Assembly: GCF_965638725.1 (NCBI RefSeq) | Contig: NC_134981.1 | Span: 47,210,849-47,274,848 of the forward strand | From: Aptenodytes patagonicus | Lineage: Eukaryota > Chordata > Aves > Sphenisciformes > Spheniscidae | DNA: 64,000 nucleotides | Reading direction: 5' to 3' | In this document: in pieces, positions 42,959-54,736 of the stretch | How positions within the stretch are numbered: the stretch's first letter is position 1 | How the letters are laid out: each line of letters opens with the position of its first letter | The notes under the pieces: model-generated | Database searches by the model: none | Told to the model about the DNA's origin: nothing | Seen by the model: the letters and a program-made list of their open reading frames with translations, nothing else | Translations under genes and position numbers: made by a program

Positions 42959-44043
42959 TGGGTTTGCATGGCAAGGTTTTGGTATGGGGGGGGCCGGTTA
43001 CAGGGGTGGCTTCTGTGAGAAGCTGCTAGAAGCTGCCCCCATGTCTGACAGAGCCAATGCCAGCCAGCTCCAAGACGGACCCGCTGCTGGCCAAGGCTGA
43101 GCCAATCAGCGACGGTGGTAGCACCTCTGTGATAACATATTTAAGAAGGGGTAGAAACTGCTACGCAACAGCAGCCAGAGAGAGGAGTGAGAATATGTGA
43201 GAGCAACAACTCTGCAGACACCAAGGTCAGTGAAGAAGGAGGGGAAGGAGGTGCTCCAGGCACCAGAGCAGAGATTCCCCTGCAGCCCGTGGTGAAGACC
43301 ATGGTGAAACAGGCTGTCCCCCTGCAGCCCATGGAGGTTAATGGTGGAGCAGATATCCACCTGCAGCCCATGGAGGACCCCACGCCGGAGCAGGTGGATG
43401 CACCCGAAGGAGGCTGTGACCCCGTGGGAAGCCCACGCTGGAGCAGGTTTGCTGGCAGGACCTGTGACCCCGTGGGGGACCCACGCTGGGGCAGTCTGTT
43501 CCTGAAGGACTGCACCCTGTGTAAAGGACCCACACTGGAGCAGTTCATGAAGAACTGCAGCCCGTGGGAAGGACTCAGGTTGGAGAAGTTCATGGAGATC
43601 TGTCTCCCGTGGGAGGGACCCCATGCTGGAGCAGGGGAAGAGTGTGAGGAGTCCTTCCCCTGAGGAGGAAGGAGCGGCAGAGACAACGTGTGATGAACTG
43701 ACCGCAACCCCTATTCCCCGTCCCCCTGCGCCGCCCGGGGGGAGGAGGTAGAGAAAATCAGGAGTGAAGTTGAGCCCAGGAAGAAGGGAGAGGTGGGGGG
43801 AAGGTGTTTTAAGATTTAGGGTTTATTTCTCATTACCATACTCTGATTTGATTGGCAATAAATTAATTTCCCCAAGTCAAGCCTGTTTTGCCCGTGACGG
43901 TACTTGGTGAGTGATCTCTCCCTGACCTTATCTCGACCCATAAGCCTTTCATTATATTTTCTCTCCCCTATCCAGTTGAGGAGGGGGAATGATAGAGTGG
44001 CTTTGGTGGGCATCTGGCGTTCAGCCAGGGTCAACCCACCACA
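42959..44043 (+). mobile_element. Solo-type LTR of a different ERV family (1.1 kb)
   Basis: About 1085 bp from TGGGTTTGCATGG to CCCACCACA. It has TATTTAAG (about 43139) as a TATA-like box and AATAAATTAA (about 43857) as a poly(A) signal, in the order expected for U3-R-U5. Flanks are TATAT and AGTAT, so a 5-bp duplication is only partly matched. It contains a 158-codon frame (43187-43663) made of imperfect repeats, which I do not regard as a proven gene. No PBS or internal region follows. Confidence 0.65.
43275..43640 (+). repeat. Imperfect tandem repeat of about 45 bp inside the 1.1-kb LTR
   Basis: About eight degenerate units, each with CTGCAGCCC(G/A)TGG or CTGTGACCCCGTGGG followed by CC(A)CGCTGGAGCAG. 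The period is close to a multiple of three, so the frame stays open across them. Confidence 0.6.
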
Positions 44044-44124
44044 AGTATGTTTTATGGAAACATCCAAACACCTTGGGGTTTATGAAGTTTGCAGGTTAAT
44101 TGTGCTGGAATTTAAAAACTGTCA

Positions 44125-45046
44125 AGATTTGTATGCCAATGCATGCAGTATGAAAAACAAACAGGATGAACTGGAAGCATTGGTCAGTTCCCAGAGCTAT
44201 GATGTCATTGGTATTAGCGAGACTTGGTGGAATGAGTCCCACGACTGGAGTGCTGGGATGGAGGGCTACAGGCTGTTCAGGAGGGATAGGCAGGGCAGGC
44301 GAGGTGGAGGTGTCGCACTATACGTAAGGGAGAGGTTTGACTGTACAGCCCTTACAGTTAGCGATGATGTGGTTGAGAGCCTCTGGGTGAGGATCAGGGG
44401 GATGGAAAACAAAGCAGATGTCGTGGTGTGTGTCTACTACCGATCGCCCAGCCAGGATGTAAGCACTGATGAGTTATTCTATAGGCAATTAGGAGAAATC
44501 TCTGGATCGGTAGCCCTAGTCCTTATGGGAGATTTCAACTTCCCAGACATCAACTGGGAATGCCATACTGCTGTGACGAGCAGGTCTTGGAAATTCTTGA
44601 AGTTTGTGGAAGATAACTTCTTGTCACAAGTACTCAGTGAGCCAAGTAGGGAAGGTGCCCTCCTAGACTTGTTATTACTGAATAGAGAAGGACTCGTGGG
44701 AGATGTGATGGTAGGCGGCTGTCTTGGCCACAGTGATCACAAAATGGTCGAGTTTAAAATTTTTGGTGTAGTGAGAAAAAAGGTCAGCAGAGTTGCTACC
44801 CTGGATTTCAAGAGAGCAAACTTTAAGCTACTCAGGGAGCTAGTTAGCAGAGTCCCCTGGGAATCTGCTTTTGAGGGCTTAGGGGTCCACGAGAGCTGGT
44901 CAGTTTTTAAGAAGCACCTTTTAGAAGCACAGGAGCAGGCAATCCCATTGTGTCGAAAGTCAAGCAAGCGGGGCAGAAGACCAGCTTGGCTGAACAGGGA
45001 ACTCCTCGTGGAACTCAGGAGGAAAAAGAAATTGTACGATCTCTAG
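44125..45046 (+). pseudogene. CR1 ORF2, APE-type endonuclease domain
   Basis: Open through the whole endonuclease: YANACSMKNKQDELEALV, YDVIGISETWWNES (catalytic Glu), GGGVALYVRERF, VCVYYRSPSQD, LMGDFNFPDINWE (Asp/Asn pair) and GGCLGHSDHKMVEF (Asp-His), then a linker to RRPAWLNRELLVELRRKKKL and a stop at 45044. The frame starts in non-CR1 sequence (43904), so the first codons are not part of the gene. It is the only complete CR1 endonuclease in the window, but the downstream RT is broken. Confidence 0.85.
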
Positions 45047-46720
45047 AAGCAAGGTCAGGCTTCGCAGGAAGATTACAGAGCTGTGGTCTGCATATGCAGG
45101 GAGAAGACACAAAAGGCCAAAGCTCAACTAGAGTTGAAACTGGCCAGTGTTGTGTCAGACAAGAAGTAGGGCTTTTTTAAGTACATTAATAGCAAGAGGA
45201 GGCCTAAAGAAAACATTGGACCGATAGTTGTTGAAGATGGTCACCTGACTAATAGGGATGAAGAAAAAGAGGAGGCATTCAATGCTTTTTTTGCCTCAGT
45301 CTTTATGAATACTGATAGACCTTGGGCTGCCCGGTCCTCTGACTTTTGGAGGACCATGAGTGCAGGAACAGTGATTTTCCATTTGTGGACACTGAAATTG
45401 TAAAGGATCGGCTGTATGAGCTGAATGTTCATAAGTCCATGGGGCCTGATGGGATTCATCCCAGCATACTGAGGGAGCTAGTGGATGTTACAGCAGGACC
45501 CCTCTCGATCATCTACCAAAGGTCTTGGGAGTCGGGGGAGGTCCCCGCTGACTGGAAGCTAGCCAACGTTATTCCAATTTACAAGAAGGGCATGAGGGAA
45601 GACCCAGGAAACTACAGACCTGTTAGTCTAACCTCAGTTCCTGGAAAAATTATGGAGAAGATCATACTGGGTGCTATTGAAAGGCATTGAAAGAACAACG
45701 CAATCCTCAGGCGCAGTCAACATGGGTTCACAAAGGGAAAGTCCTGTTTAACCAATTTGATCTCCTTCTCTGATAAGGTCACGCGCCTAGTGGATGAAGG
45801 GAAGGCGGTGGATGGAGTTTTTCTGGATTTTAGTAAGGCTTTTGATACTGCCCCTCGCAGCATCCTTCTGGACAAGTTGTCCAACTGTGGGATGAGCAGG
45901 TTCGCGGTGCTCTGGGTGAAGAACTGGCTGAAGGGCAGGGCTCAAAGGGTTGTAGAGAATGGGGCTGCATCTGGCTGGCGACCGGTCACCAGTGGTGTTC
46001 CTCAGGGCTCAATCCTAGGGCCAGTTCTGTTCAATATTTTTATCAATGATCTGGATGCGGGAGTTGAATGCACCATTAGCAAGTTTGCTGACGATACCAA
46101 ACTGGGAGGTGCTGTTGACTCTCTTGAGGGACAAGAGGCCTTGCAGAGGGATCGAGATAGATTGGAGCATTGGGAAATCATCAGTGGCATGAAATTTAAC
46201 AAGAACAAATGCCGAATTCTGCACCTGGGATGGAGTAACGCTGGGCACAAGTATAGACTGGGAGAGGAGTGGCTGGAGAGCAGCCCTGCAGAAAGGGACC
46301 TGGGGGTGCTGGTTGACAGTAGGCTCAATATGAGTAGGCATGTCCTATGAGGAGCGGCTGAGGACTCTGGGTTTGTCTAGTTTGGAGAAAAGGAGACTGA
46401 GGGGCAACCTCATTGCTCTCTACAGCTTCCTGAGGAGGGGGAGTGGAGAGGGAGGTGCTGAGCTCTTCTCCCTGGTATCTGGTGACAGGACGCGTGGGAA
46501 TGGTTCAAAACTGTGTCAGGGGAAGTTCAGACTGGACATTAGGAAGCATTTCTTTACTGAGAGGGTGGTCAAACACTGGAACAGGCTTCCTAGAGAGGTG
46601 GTCGATGCCCCAGTCTGTCAGTGTTTAAGAGGCATTTGGACAATGCCTTTAATAACAAGCTTTAACTTTTGGTCAGCCCTGAAGTGGTCAGGCAGTTGGA
46701 CTAGATGATCGTTGTAGGTC
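45047..46720 (+). pseudogene. CR1 ORF2, reverse transcriptase part
   Basis: RT is in several frames: 45346-45690 ([37 protein letters not shown]), a TGA at about 45688, then 45757-46350 ([51 protein letters not shown]). At about 46341 the sequence jumps from the NMSR block directly to SYEERLR: a deletion of roughly 230 bp compared with the copies at 39.4 or 51.7 kb. The C-terminal part (46340-46708) follows. Confidence 0.85.
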
Positions 46721-46745
46721 CCTTCCAACTGAACTATTCTATTCT

Positions 46746-49700
46746 ATTCGGGAACAGCAGTGATCCCTATTTAGTGTTTCATCATTTACAAGTGCTGAAA
46801 TTACTGACACCCTGCATGTGTTTTTAGATCAGATCTTTGCATCATGAACCAGTGGGCAAACACATTTAGTTGTATCACACTACACAAGCCATAGAGTGTA
46901 TTAATGGGACAAATTTGGCAAGGGGTTGTGTATGCAGCCTTGTTACTTAAACTGGGATTTTGATCTGTTGAAGGTCTAACACACTGCAACTTGACAGTGA
47001 CTTGCTCTTGTCAGAGATATCCCATCTCATTTGCATCTAACTAGGGTTGTTTTTCTTCTCCATCACTTTTTGTCATAACATCTGTATTAATTTTGCTGTC
47101 TCCATGACAATACTTTAGATATACTGGGCCTTTGCCCACATTTCACTACAGGCATAGAAATGCCCCCTGGGAACATCTGAGAGACTCTTTCTCTTCTACT
47201 TCCTTTCTGCTTGTTTGAAGACATAAGTGAGCATAGCTCAGTTTTCAACAAAAATTAAAAGGACCAAACATATGTTTTTCTAAATTATATTTTTGCAGCT
47301 AGCAAAGAGGAAACTTTGAGTATCATTGATACTGAGTCACATGGAAATGCACTAGGTCACTCCCCAGCTAAAGAAACATATCCACCTCCTCATGTAGAAC
47401 TAGCTTATAATCTTCATAGTTTACCTGCAATCAAAACAGAAGGAAAAAAGAAGAAAATAAGAAAACAAGAAAGCAAAAAAGGCTTAGTTCTGTTTCATTT
47501 AGCCTCTTACATGTATTTCTAGTGTTTGTATAAGCCTTCTTGCACTTTTTAAGGTATATACCTCTGAGAATTAGAAACTGAATATCTCTATTTTATTACT
47601 TGAGTTATTTTATAGCCAGCATTCCAGTTGCTTTCTCTCTGTGTTCAAAAACTTAAAAGCTTAAAATTGTCTCTGTGAAGTCTGATGATGCCAATTCCAT
47701 CAGGATCTCATTAAAACAAACAAAGAAATCCAAGAGTTTACTCATCGCTTAAAAGTGATGCTTTCCATTAGAAAAAGAAACTCTGAGCCTCTGAGTTCAG
47801 TCTTCTGCTTATTCCTTAAATTATAAAGGTATTCCTACTTTCTTAACTTCAATTTTATAACACATCTGGTTGGTTTTTTCTTCTCTTTTTGCAGGATGCA
47901 GATCTTTTAAACGTCTTTAAGATAAGGATTGCATCTTTCTTTTTTAGCTTGTCTGAGGCTAAGTTAACAAATACCATAATAATTCCAGAGCGTTCTTTAT
48001 GTCCTCCCTGCAGTCTGTAGTAATAAAGTGATCTTTCTGTCTCAGAGGACCTGGCAGCCCTTCTGCCTTTGTCTCCTAACTAGTCCTCTTTCATTCATTT
48101 AGGCTTCCCTTTACAAGGACCACTCTTCAGTGGTGCTGAGTGAAGTATGACCTTGTCAGACCAGCCCCGTGCATTTACTATATAAAATAGCTAGGGTGCC
48201 AAGAACTCCAGATCTATTTCAATACAAAGGACAGCAGCATCTCCAGTATATATTTATTTGCTTAAATTAATACAATACATCATACATGCTTTTACTATTG
48301 AGATAGAAAGCCAGAAACTAAATATTCACAGATAGTTGGTCCATTTTTTGAGTTGGGGCTTTAAATAGGAACCCAGTGTTCTGTGTGAAATAAATATACA
48401 CCACATCATTTGCAAAATCTGTTAGGAGTACAAAATGTTAATTCTGTTACATCTTGTTCAGCTAAGCAGACATGACATTTTCAAAACTGTTAATAATTAT
48501 AAAAAACTTCTTGGAATAATTAATATAGTACTTATATTACTTCTTAACTGTACACTCATAACAGCAGAGTACAGCAGCACCGTATGAAGAGAGAAACCAG
48601 AGAATAGCCACTAAACCAATACAGAGTTGTAAAAATGTGAGTGTGGTAGCTTTCCAGTAACTTTCCAAGAACATGTTTTATAGGACACAGCACAGGATAA
48701 ACTTCTATTCTAATATTATCATAAAGTGTTTTATCCTTTGAGCTGCTGAGCACATAGCACCTGTCTTTGCCTTCACAGACTGGAGGCTGTCCAGCAGCCA
48801 GAACTCAGGTTCACAAGGAGATGGCTGAGTCCTGGTGGCCAGACTCAAAACAGCTCAGTCCAAGATTACCTACAACTTCACTTTCTCAGTAAATACATCG
48901 TATTTCTTTACCCTCAAATTTTATTAACCCAACTTTTGACTTTTCATCCACCTACTCTGTTCTGTACAGTGTCCTGCAGAATTCTCCCTGCTGCCCTTTA
49001 CAGCAGAAAAGCCTCTAATTTAACAAACCATGTGCCTTCACTTGCCCAGACTCATTATAGTGTTGCCAATTTACCATTCCTCAGCAAGGCTTCTTGAGCA
49101 TCTGGTTTGGAAAGCATCTCAGTTGTATGAGTTTGTGGTCACTCTTATTTGCTCTGATGCTCTCCAAGAGGATGAAGTTAGGCTTCATATAATAATGCAG
49201 GGAAATGGTATGGATGTGATTTAATATAGACATGGTGGAGACTGGTCTTTAATTTAATGTGTTATCACAAGCTGAAAACCCAAATAGCAGAGAAGAGTCA
49301 GATAGATACTTTTTTTTTCCCATGACATTGCAAGAAAAAGGTAGATAGACTCAGATTAGGAAGGAGGAAAAAAGACAATGAGTGTCCCAAGGTCCAGGAC
49401 ACAGGCAATGTCTCTACAGGACTTCTGGGCCTCTATTCAAAGCAAAATAAGGAAGCTAATCCTTCGAAAATGGGAAATAACTTGGTTATGAGAGCAAATT
49501 TCTATAAAGCATTTTCAAAGCTATTAAAAAACAAAGGCTGTTACTCTCTGTTCCCAAAATGGTGCCAATGTAAATAGTGTGAAAATAACTTTGGTTATAT
49601 ATGGTTATAATAACTTTTGGTTATATATTTTGAAAAGCAAGGTGCTTCACAATGAAGGCTCTTATTTCACTTGGGGCCTCTTTATAAGTGTCTTAGACCC

Positions 49701-51485
49701 AGCTGTATTATGTTCTGCAGTAGGGAGGACTATCATCTAATCCTTTTGCTTGGGTCACTTGGCACTGCCTCCTTATCTCAGTAATGGTTTTGTTTGCAAT
49801 TCCTCTGACTGGTCACTTACAGTTTTAGATGAGTTCTTTACTACTCTAACATAAATTAGCTGTGGGTGCTTGTGAATTAGCTTAGTGTGACTATGTGACC
49901 GGGCACAGTCTCAAGGCCTCATTGTAATGAAATATTCTCCACTTTCTAGGAAGAATGCAAGAAAAGGGATTTACATTACGAATTATTCCCAAATATCATT
50001 GCCATTCTGGGGACCTCTACTCCTTTCTACCTGGATGTATGTTGTTGATAGTTGCTTTTGCTCCAATGAGAAGTGGGATTGTAGAAGTGGATAAATTGGC
50101 TGCAGTGAAGGTGTGGTTGAAAGTGTTTGGGTTAACCATTCAGACAACCCAGAATTGTTTGCAGTGAGTTCCTTTCCTGAGGAAACCTCTGACACTTTCC
50201 CTTATGAGGTCTGTAAGGGAATTCTGGACTGCATACTTCCAGTAGATGTCATTTTTGTGGTTATGATGTTATCTGCTGGGAGTTGAGCTCTGCTGAAAAT
50301 GTGTCCTTTGTTCCATTTGCCTGGAATGCTCTTGATATGTAACCATTTGTCTCTTTCTTGATAAGGATTGTCTAGCTGTCCTGTAACACTTTCCAATTTA
50401 TAGACAACAGGGCTATACAAGGGCTGCATGCCTTTCTGCTCTACCCACTGAAGTGGCTTGCTAAGTTCAACTCATCTGCATGACCACCATTATAGAAATT
50501 GCAACCAGGTTCGACTTTTATTATAGGAACTTATATGGCTGCAAAGGTGGAGTGGACTGATCTTGAATGGTGCACAGCTGGGAACTACATCACCTTGAGA
50601 GAGACATTTCTGAGAGTCAGTGGCTCCCAGCTCTTGGCTGTATACGTTCTAAAATAGGAGCTTTTGTCAGGCAGAGGCAATATATTGCCAAGAAGGTAAC
50701 TGAAGGACTTGTTCCCATTTCTAAAAGACAGTTTCCTAGACTGAATTCATGATGAATTGCTACCTGATCATTTCCCTTCTAGACTGAGAAAGAATGCAGT
50801 TGTACACATTATTCCTGAAAGTTTTCTGATTCTTCTGCTTGACCACAATGTTTTCCTTGAAAGATGGCTCCTTTTTCAAGAGGAGTTATCTTGCAGTGGA
50901 AGCAAGGAAGTTGAATGTATATGATAAAACAGTTCATCACTGAAAAAACATGGCTATGTACCTCTGAAATATACCTCATTTTGAAAGACATCATTCATTC
51001 TAGTCCTAAAGTGACCTACATTCCACATCAACTTGGTATACCCTTTTTATTTTAAAAAAGTATGTACATCAGCTGTAGAGTTATTTACATTTAGAAGAGT
51101 GATCTGTACGTTAAAGCTTCTTATATCAATAGCTTTCTCTGCTCTTCATTCAGAATCTATTATGCTGTGTTTGAGCCCTGAAAAATGAAACCATCTTCTG
51201 CAACCTCGGACTACACAAACCCAGTTTTATATGATGAATAAGGACTATTGCCTTGTGAATGCTGATTAACTGGTAGGTGCGAGAATTACTTCCGTAAGGC
51301 GAGAGGTTTCTTATAATGGCAGAGAGCTGCAGCTACAGGCCTCTAGCCTTAGCAAGCCATAAGTATATGACTTAATATTTAATTATAACTTGCTATATAT
51401 TGAGCATGATGATAACAAGGTATTTCAAATCAAGATCTTGGCAGGTAAGTGAAGAACAAAGTAATATTTGGAAATGATGTACCAT
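46746..51485. other. Mostly unique DNA, one weak candidate exon
   Basis: AT-rich, with no recognised gene or transposon. The only items are the acceptor-preceded open frame at 47299-47522 (separate entry), an acceptor-like TTTTTGCAGG at about 47887, and a 49955-50167 open frame without family resemblance. Confidence 0.45.
47299..47522 (+). other. Candidate terminal exon (unrecognised, weak)
   Basis: A pyrimidine-rich tract and TTTTTGCAG end at 47298 and an open frame runs from there to a TAG at 47520-47522, about 74 codons. The product is mixed in composition (SIIDTESHGNALGHSPAKET, then a Lys-rich KTEGKKKKIRKQESKKG). The orientation is opposite to ZNF366, so it would be a convergent neighbour's last exon. 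I do not recognise it, and an open frame of this length can occur by chance. Confidence 0.2.
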
Positions 51486-52352
51486 AGGCGGGAGTGTTGA
51501 TCTGCTCGAGGGTAGGAAGGCTCTGCAGAGGGACCTGGACAGGCTGGATCGATGGGCCGAGGCCAATTGTATGAGATTCAACAAGGCCAAGTGCCAGGTC
51601 CTGCACTTGGGCCACAACCACCCCATGCAGCGCTACAGGCTTGGGGAAGAGTGGCTGGAAAGCTGCCTGTCGGAAAAGGACCTGGGGGTGCTGGTTGACA
51701 GCCGGCTGAACATGAGCCGGCAGTGTGCCCAGGCGGCCAAGAAGGCCAATGGCATCCTGGCCTGTATCAGAAATAGTGTGGCCAGCAGGAGTAGGGAAGT
51801 GATCGTGCCCCTGTACTCGGCCCTGGTGAGGCCGCACCTCGACTACTGTGTTCAGTTTTGGGCCCCTCACTACAAGAAGGACGTCGAGGTGCTGGAGCTT
51901 GTCCAGAGAAGGGCAACGAAGCTGGTGAAGGGTCTGGAGAACAAGTCTCATGAGGAGCGGCTGAGGGAACTGGGGTTGTTTAGCCTGGAGAAAAGGAGGC
52001 TGAGGGGAGACCTCATTGCTCTCTACAACTACCTGAAAGGAGGTTGTAGCGAGGTGGGTGCCGGTCTCTTCTCCCAAGTAACTAGCGATAGGACGAGAGG
52101 AAACGGCCTCAAGTTGCGCCAGGGGAGGTTTAGATTGGACGTGAGGAAAAATTTTTTTACTGAAAGAGTGGTTAAACATTGGAACAGGCTGCCCGGGGAA
52201 GTGGTGGAGTCCCCATCCCTGGAGGTATTTAAAAGACGAGTAGATGAGGCACTTAGGGACATGGTTTAGTGGGCATGGTGGTGTTGGGTTGACGGTTGGA
52301 CTCGATGATCTTAGAGGTCTTTTCCAACCTCAATGATTCTATGATTCTATGA
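51486..52352 (+). mobile_element. CR1 LINE, 5'-truncated, open C-terminal ORF2
   Basis: About 870 bp ending in GATTCTATGATTCTATGAT. ORF2 remnant 51571-52269 is open (232 codons): [77 protein letters not shown]. It closely resembles the copies at 38-40 and 56.6-57.3 kb, so it is a recent subfamily. Confidence 0.93.
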
Positions 52353-53724
52353 TATATATAAGTTTTAACCTTTTGAGCTGGGATGTCAAAATGACGTAGG
52401 CATAATTAAACTACTTATTAAATCTTTATTTCCTTAAAAGCAACAGGATGGCTTGGGGCTGTTTGTCGTATATCTTGAAGATGCAGGAATTAAGGCACTG
52501 GTCAAACTATTCATGCAATTAATGGAATGTGCTTAATGGAATGTGCTTTTATGAACATATAATTGTGTATATATATATTTGTTATGAACATATAGTTGTA
52601 TGGGAATCAGAGGATGAAAAGTTGGGAATGACTCATTAAAAACTGCATTAATAGAATTCTTCTGAAAGGCCTGGAGCTTACTGGTCAAGCCACGTTAATA
52701 AGGGAAAATTTCCGACTCAGTTAAGAGGAAATCTAAAAACAGTTTTCCTCTGCGAGGTACTGCTTGCTCTGTAAGGGCTCTTTTTTGGCATCCCTTCTAA
52801 AATAAAATCTGATCGGACCTGGGAATTTCAAAATCATCCTTGCTAGCCAAGATAAACGGCAAAAATTACATCATTTTCTCAATGAAATTACTCTTATTGC
52901 TTTATGTGTAATTACAGCAAGACTTGCAAATGCTACACGCTGCTGATGATGATTAAATGTATTGGTCTGAGCAGACAGTAGAACAAAATGTCAATGCAGT
53001 TCATGCTATTTCACTTGAAGAATTCCTGAATACTCCCATACTGACTGAAACATAGCAAAACATGAACATTCCTTGTGCCAGAGGAAAAGATTCTGTGACC
53101 ATAAAAAATTCCAGTCCTTTCAAAGCCTTGCAGAGTTGCACTTCACTATCTCACAAGACGTTAGCATTTCTTCTTAATTTGTTTCCCATTTCTCATTGTA
53201 AGTGGTTGAACTAAAACAGTAACTTCAGCAAATGAAAGTGCTTGGATTGTGTTAGTTCTGAGAGTGACAGCACTTTCATGCACACCATACTTAACAGTAC
53301 TCTTGCTTATACTGTGAAATACTTAGCATTTTCAGATTTTTTGAGACCTATGGTTAGAAAAGTTCATATATATTTAGTCAGATAATAAATCAAACACTAA
53401 AGTATGTTGCTTTTTTATAACTAGAAAATTGTGTATAAGTCTCTACCACCCCAGATAAAGGAAAATAAACTTCTGTACCCACCCCATTGTCTGCTTTTAC
53501 ATCAATTGGATAAGTATAAAAATGTTAGTGTTCAATATCTATTGCATTTCTTGGTGACCTTGGACTCCTTTATTCTTTTAATGTACATGTTTTACCTTAA
53601 ATTATTTTTATTCATTTGGCTTGTTTATTTCTAAAGACTACTACAAACTTCCAGGCTTTGGTAAATTACAGTTCATGCTAAAAGCTATCTGGTTCCAATT
53701 TTCCAGCTGTTTTAAAATGTCCAT
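52353..53724. other. Downstream of ZNF366 coding end: 3' UTR and intergenic DNA
   Basis: The ZNF366 stop is at 53725, so the adjacent sequence is its 3' UTR on the minus strand. Several AATAAA signals (TTTATT on the plus strand, for example near 53569 and 53622) occur, and I cannot decide which is used. No other gene or repeat recognised. Confidence 0.5.
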
Positions 53725-54242
53725 TTAAACGCCTATAAGCATTGTTTGTTTTTCCATTTTTCTTTCCAGTAATTCTTTCAAACTCTTGTTCCTGTGTTTG
53801 AAATACAAGTAATCAGAGAGAGAATGGCCAAGTCTGGCCTTTTCAAAGGATCTAAAGCTGAGGCGTTCTTTGCTGTTTGCAAGGTCTCTCTCTCCTTGGC
53901 TCTCCTGTTTGTCCGAATTTCCTATTCTCTTCTCCAATCCTCCCTCACTTAGCATTTCTTCCTTCTCATTGCAGTCCTTCATCATGCACTCAGGTTTGCC
54001 AGACAGATCTTGAGCCACGTACAGCTTGTTCTTGTCGTGATGGTACATGCCAGGGTTGTAATGCTCTGTCTCATAGCAGTTGTCTTCCTCTTCTTCCTGG
54101 CATGCGGTTCCCTTGGCACTCTCACCATCCGAATGAAATGAGATTCCCTTCCCTTGGCTTTTCTGGGAAAGATCAAAGGGTTCTTCCTGTTCCAAGCTTC
54201 TCAAGATATTTGTCTGGGACAGAGAAATTCTTCTTCCAAAAC
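53725..54242 (-). CDS. ZNF366: ZNF366 (DC-SCRIPT), last coding exon
   Basis: C-terminal part of the zinc-finger co-regulator ZNF366. The acceptor is a T/C-rich tract ending CTACAAG (minus strand) before 54242. The first two bases complete a Gly codon with the donor phase of the exon at 59718. About 171 residues follow, to TAA (53725-53727). Near the start is EEPFDLSQ, a PxDLS-type binding motif for the CtBP corepressors, then an acidic stretch (CQEEEEDNCYE), a less conserved middle, and the family C terminus SDYLYFKHRNKSLKELLERK and MEKQ. In mammals ZNF366 is a nuclear repressor that binds oestrogen receptor and CtBP and marks dendritic cells. The exon is intact. Identification is from recall of the family, not a search. 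Confidence 0.87.
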
Positions 54243-54736
54243 CTTGTAGTGGTTGAGGGGGGAGAAAAGGAACAATTTATATACAGCAAATTTTATTATG
54301 TGATACATGGTTAAAAAACATGACATGGCCTTCTATTTAATATTTTACCTTTGTCTTCCACCCAGCTATTTCCAACTACTTTACTGTTTACATCTCATGG
54401 CATCTCCTTTGAGATGTTGTTAAAAGAAGTACTATCGTATCCACTTCACAGCCAGGTCAGGACACACAAAACATTGTGCTGTACATGCCAGGCACTTGAT
54501 GAGAGAGCTAGGAATAAAAGTGAAGTGTCCTGGCCTCTTGTAAACTATTTTTGCCAGTGAACCTACCCACTTCCTCCTTCCTATTTTTTTTTTTAAATTA
54601 ACACTTTGATCTAAATCATCACATGCCATAATCAAAGTCCCAGGTTTTGTACATTTTTTTCCAGGGGAGTGAAAGAGATTAAAAACATGTTAACATATTT
54701 GTTCTATGGACCCTCTGGTTCAAAGTTACTACTTTT

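Larger units (their letters stand above)
44108..46745 (+). mobile_element. CR1 LINE with endonuclease and RT (ORF2), decayed
   Basis: Plus-strand CR1 from the start of ORF2 to the TTCTATTCTATTC end. It is a different, more diverged subfamily than the copies at 38-40, 51-52 and 56-57 kb. Confidence 0.9.

Noticed and set aside
47880-47920. Second exon after TTTTTGCAGG at 47887
   Set aside because: Stops occur soon after in all three frames.
49955-50167. 70-codon frame with a hydrophobic middle preceded by an AG acceptor-like site
   Set aside because: Composition is not protein-like, no conserved motif, and the opposite strand is equally open.
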